From positions 661 through 7,450 of the forward strand of contig DBQB01000038.1 in assembly GCA_002305685.1 (NCBI GenBank): a stretch of 6,790 bases of DNA, in the 5' to 3' direction. This document shows, one piece after another, positions 5,483-6,790 of the stretch. The notes beneath the pieces were generated by a model. It worked only from the letters and a program-made list of their open reading frames with translations, was not told the origin of the DNA and did not search any database. How positions within the stretch are numbered: the first letter of the stretch is position 1; each line of letters opens with the position of its first letter. This DNA comes from Ruminococcaceae bacterium UBA1405 (GTDB lineage: Bacteria > Bacillota > Clostridia > Oscillospirales > Ruminococcaceae). Both the position numbers and the translations under genes were made by a program.

Positions 5483-6655
5483 ATGATGAAACTACCGATG
5501 GATGTCAAGGGGTTACCCTCCCCCTGTTATATCATAGACGAGCAGCTGCTGGAACAAAACCTCCAGCTGCTGGCTAAGGTGCAGAGCGATACCGGATGCC
5601 GCATCCTGCTGGCACAAAAGGGCTATTCCGCCTTCTCCACCTATCCCATGGTGGGGAAGTATCTGGCCGGCGTCACTTCCAGCTCCCTCTTTGAAGCCCG
5701 GCTGGGCTTTGAGGAGATGGGCAAGGAGGTGCATATCTACGCTCCTGCCTACCGGGAGGATGAGTTTGACGAGATCCTGCGCTATTGTGGGCATATTGTG
5801 TTTAACTCCGTCTCCCAGTATGTCAAGTTTGCCCCCAAGGTGCGGGCGGCCCGCGCCGCAGGGCATACCGTTTCCTGCGGAATCCGGGTCAACCCGGAAT
5901 ACTCTGAGATTGAGACCGATATCTACAATCCCTGCTTTGCCAACTCCCGGATGGGAACCACCCTCTCCCAGTTTGAGAAGGCGCTGGAGCAGCATCCGGA
6001 GGTTTTGCAGGAGATCGACGGGCTGCATTTCCACACCATGTGCGAGCAAGGAGCCGAGGTGCTGGCTCGTACCCTGCCGGTGGTGGAGCAGCGTTTTGGC
6101 AAGTATCTCAAAGGGATGAAATGGCTCAACTTTGGCGGCGGACATCATATCACCCGTCCCGGCTATGATGTGGCGCTGCTGGAGCGCTGCATTGTGCAGA
6201 TGCAGCAGCGTTATGGGGTGCAGGTCTATCTGGAGCCGGGGGAGGCGGTTGCCCTCAACGCCGGTTACCTGCTGACCACGGTACTGGATGTGCTGGAAAA
6301 CGGGATGCGGTTGGCAATCCTGGATACCTCCGCAGCCTGCCATATGCCGGACGTGCTGGAAATGCCTTACCGGCCGTATATCATCGGCAGCGGGGAAGCT
6401 GGGGAAAAGGAATACACCTATCGCTTCGGCGGCCCGACCTGCCTTGCAGGTGATATTATCGGGGATTATTCCTTTGACCATCAGCTGCAAAAAGGCGAGA
6501 TGCTGGTTTTTACCGATATGGCGATTTACTCATTTGTCAAGAACAATACCTTCAACGGGATGCCGCTTCCGATGCTCGCGACCTATTCCGAAAAAGACGG
6601 CCTGAAAATCGTCCGCAAGTTTGGCTATGAGGATTTTCGGATGAGGTTAAAATAA
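5483..6655 (+). CDS. nspC: Carboxynorspermidine/carboxyspermidine decarboxylase
   Basis: A 390-residue PLP enzyme with the alanine racemase-type barrel plus C-terminal beta domain, related to diaminopimelate and ornithine decarboxylases. It decarboxylates carboxyspermidine to spermidine, or carboxynorspermidine to norspermidine. P-S-P-C-Y-I-I-D-E (12-20) opens the barrel. The PLP-binding lysine is Lys46 in L-L-A-Q-K-G-Y (43-48). H-F-H-T (182-185) and G-G-G-H-H (218-222) line the cofactor site, and L-E-P-G-E-A (250-255) binds the phosphate and pyridine side. C-H-M-P-D (286-290) is family-typical. G-P-T-C (317-320) supplies Cys320, equivalent to the catalytic cysteine given across the dimer in ornithine decarboxylase. 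No key residue is missing. ATG 5483 is preferred: GGTGG (5470-5474) is 8 nt upstream, although weak. ATG 5486 and a TTG at 5480 are alternatives. The 3-nt spacing after the dehydrogenase stop suggests coupled translation. Confidence 0.93.
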   Translation: MMKLPMDVKGLPSPCYIIDEQLLEQNLQLLAKVQSDTGCRILLAQKGYSAFSTYPMVGKYLAGVTSSSLFEARLGFEEMGKEVHIYAPAYREDEFDEILRYCGHIVFNSVSQYVKFAPKVRAARAAGHTVSCGIRVNPEYSEIETDIYNPCFANSRMGTTLSQFEKALEQHPEVLQEIDGLHFHTMCEQGAEVLARTLPVVEQRFGKYLKGMKWLNFGGGHHITRPGYDVALLERCIVQMQQRYGVQVYLEPGEAVALNAGYLLTTVLDVLENGMRLAILDTSAACHMPDVLEMPYRPYIIGSGEAGEKEYTYRFGGPTCLAGDIIGDYSFDHQLQKGEMLVFTDMAIYSFVKNNTFNGMPLPMLATYSEKDGLKIVRKFGYEDFRMRLK

Positions 6656-6657
6656 AC

Positions 6658-6691
6658 GCAATGGCTTACTGTGAGCATTTTTATATTTATT
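6658..6691 (+). terminator. Weak terminator-like hairpin after nspC
   Basis: GCTTA (6664-6668) pairs with TGAGC (6672-6676) around a 3-nt loop. The stem extends by three A-T pairs past one bulged G (6663). A T-rich tract, ATTTTTATATTTATT, follows. The stem is short, so termination would be partial at best, and the operon may continue to the right of the window. Confidence 0.4.
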
Positions 6692-6790
6692 GCTTATTTT
6701 CCGGTGATTTGACTGATGCGGAGAGCGGCGGGGTAGTGTTTTGCAGTCTGTGGTGTCGGTCATGACATAAAAGTTTAGGTCAAGCCTTTT
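6692..6790. other. Non-coding right edge of the window
   Basis: I see no gene, promoter of quality or ribosome binding site here. Two small things stand out: an 8-bp palindrome GTCATGAC (6759-6766), and the terminal CAAGCCTTTT (6781-6790). The latter could be the left arm of a larger hairpin whose other half lies outside the window. Both are below the level at which a function can be named. Confidence 0.4.

Noticed and set aside
4271..6490. Long minus-strand frames of 370 and 325 codons opposite the dehydrogenase and nspC
   Set aside because: Same mirror-frame effect: low-complexity His/Gly/Leu-rich translations without motifs, lying opposite intact conserved genes.
5483..6655. Diaminopimelate or ornithine decarboxylase
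   Set aside because: It shares the fold and the G-P-T-C cysteine, but the A-Q-K-G-Y lysine motif, A-C-H-M-P-D block and neighbour gene are those of NspC.
1..6790. CRISPR array, insertion sequence, tRNA or rRNA gene
   Set aside because: No regularly spaced repeats, transposase-like frame, terminal inverted repeats flanking a gene, or tRNA cloverleaf sequence were seen on either strand.

Overview
The window suggests a Gram-positive anaerobe of the Bacillota, most likely class Clostridia and perhaps the Oscillospirales/Ruminococcaceae side. This is inferred from strong AGGAGG-type ribosome binding sites, GC-rich genes with AT-rich intergenic DNA, sigma-A-type promoters, and the style and order of the polyamine genes. 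No rRNA or other taxonomic marker is present, so the assignment is an inference.

Layout. Positions 1-127 hold two hairpins that look like intrinsic terminators. They separate the window from whatever lies to the left and close a leftward GNAT acetyltransferase gene (128-703, minus strand). Positions 704-1028 form a divergent control region. It has a leftward promoter for the acetyltransferase (737-765), a rightward promoter with full consensus hexamers (858-885), and a leader of about 135 nt. The leader contains an imperfect hairpin, a possible 8-codon leader peptide, and a possible loop-to-Shine-Dalgarno pairing. Positions 1029-6655 are one rightward polyamine operon of five genes: speD (S-adenosylmethionine decarboxylase), speA-type (PLP-dependent arginine/lysine/ornithine decarboxylase), speE (spermidine synthase family), carboxynorspermidine/carboxyspermidine dehydrogenase, and nspC (carboxynorspermidine/carboxyspermidine decarboxylase). 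Positions 6656-6790 are non-coding, with a weak terminator-like hairpin just after nspC.

How the genes work together. The fold-type I decarboxylase most likely makes agmatine from arginine, the precursor of putrescine. SpeD makes decarboxylated AdoMet, and SpeE uses it to put an aminopropyl group on putrescine (or another acceptor). Separately, the dehydrogenase condenses a diamine with aspartate semialdehyde and reduces the product with NADPH to carboxyspermidine or carboxynorspermidine, which NspC decarboxylates. The operon therefore carries two chemically independent ways to add an aminopropyl group, normally seen as alternatives. The only gap inside the operon longer than 50 nt (4196-4276) falls exactly between the two modules. 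No agmatinase or other agmatine-to-putrescine enzyme lies inside the window.

The most interesting points are the two aminopropyl-adding routes in one transcription unit and the structured leader in front of speD, which I do not recognise as any known riboswitch. Both are candidates and not demonstrated systems.
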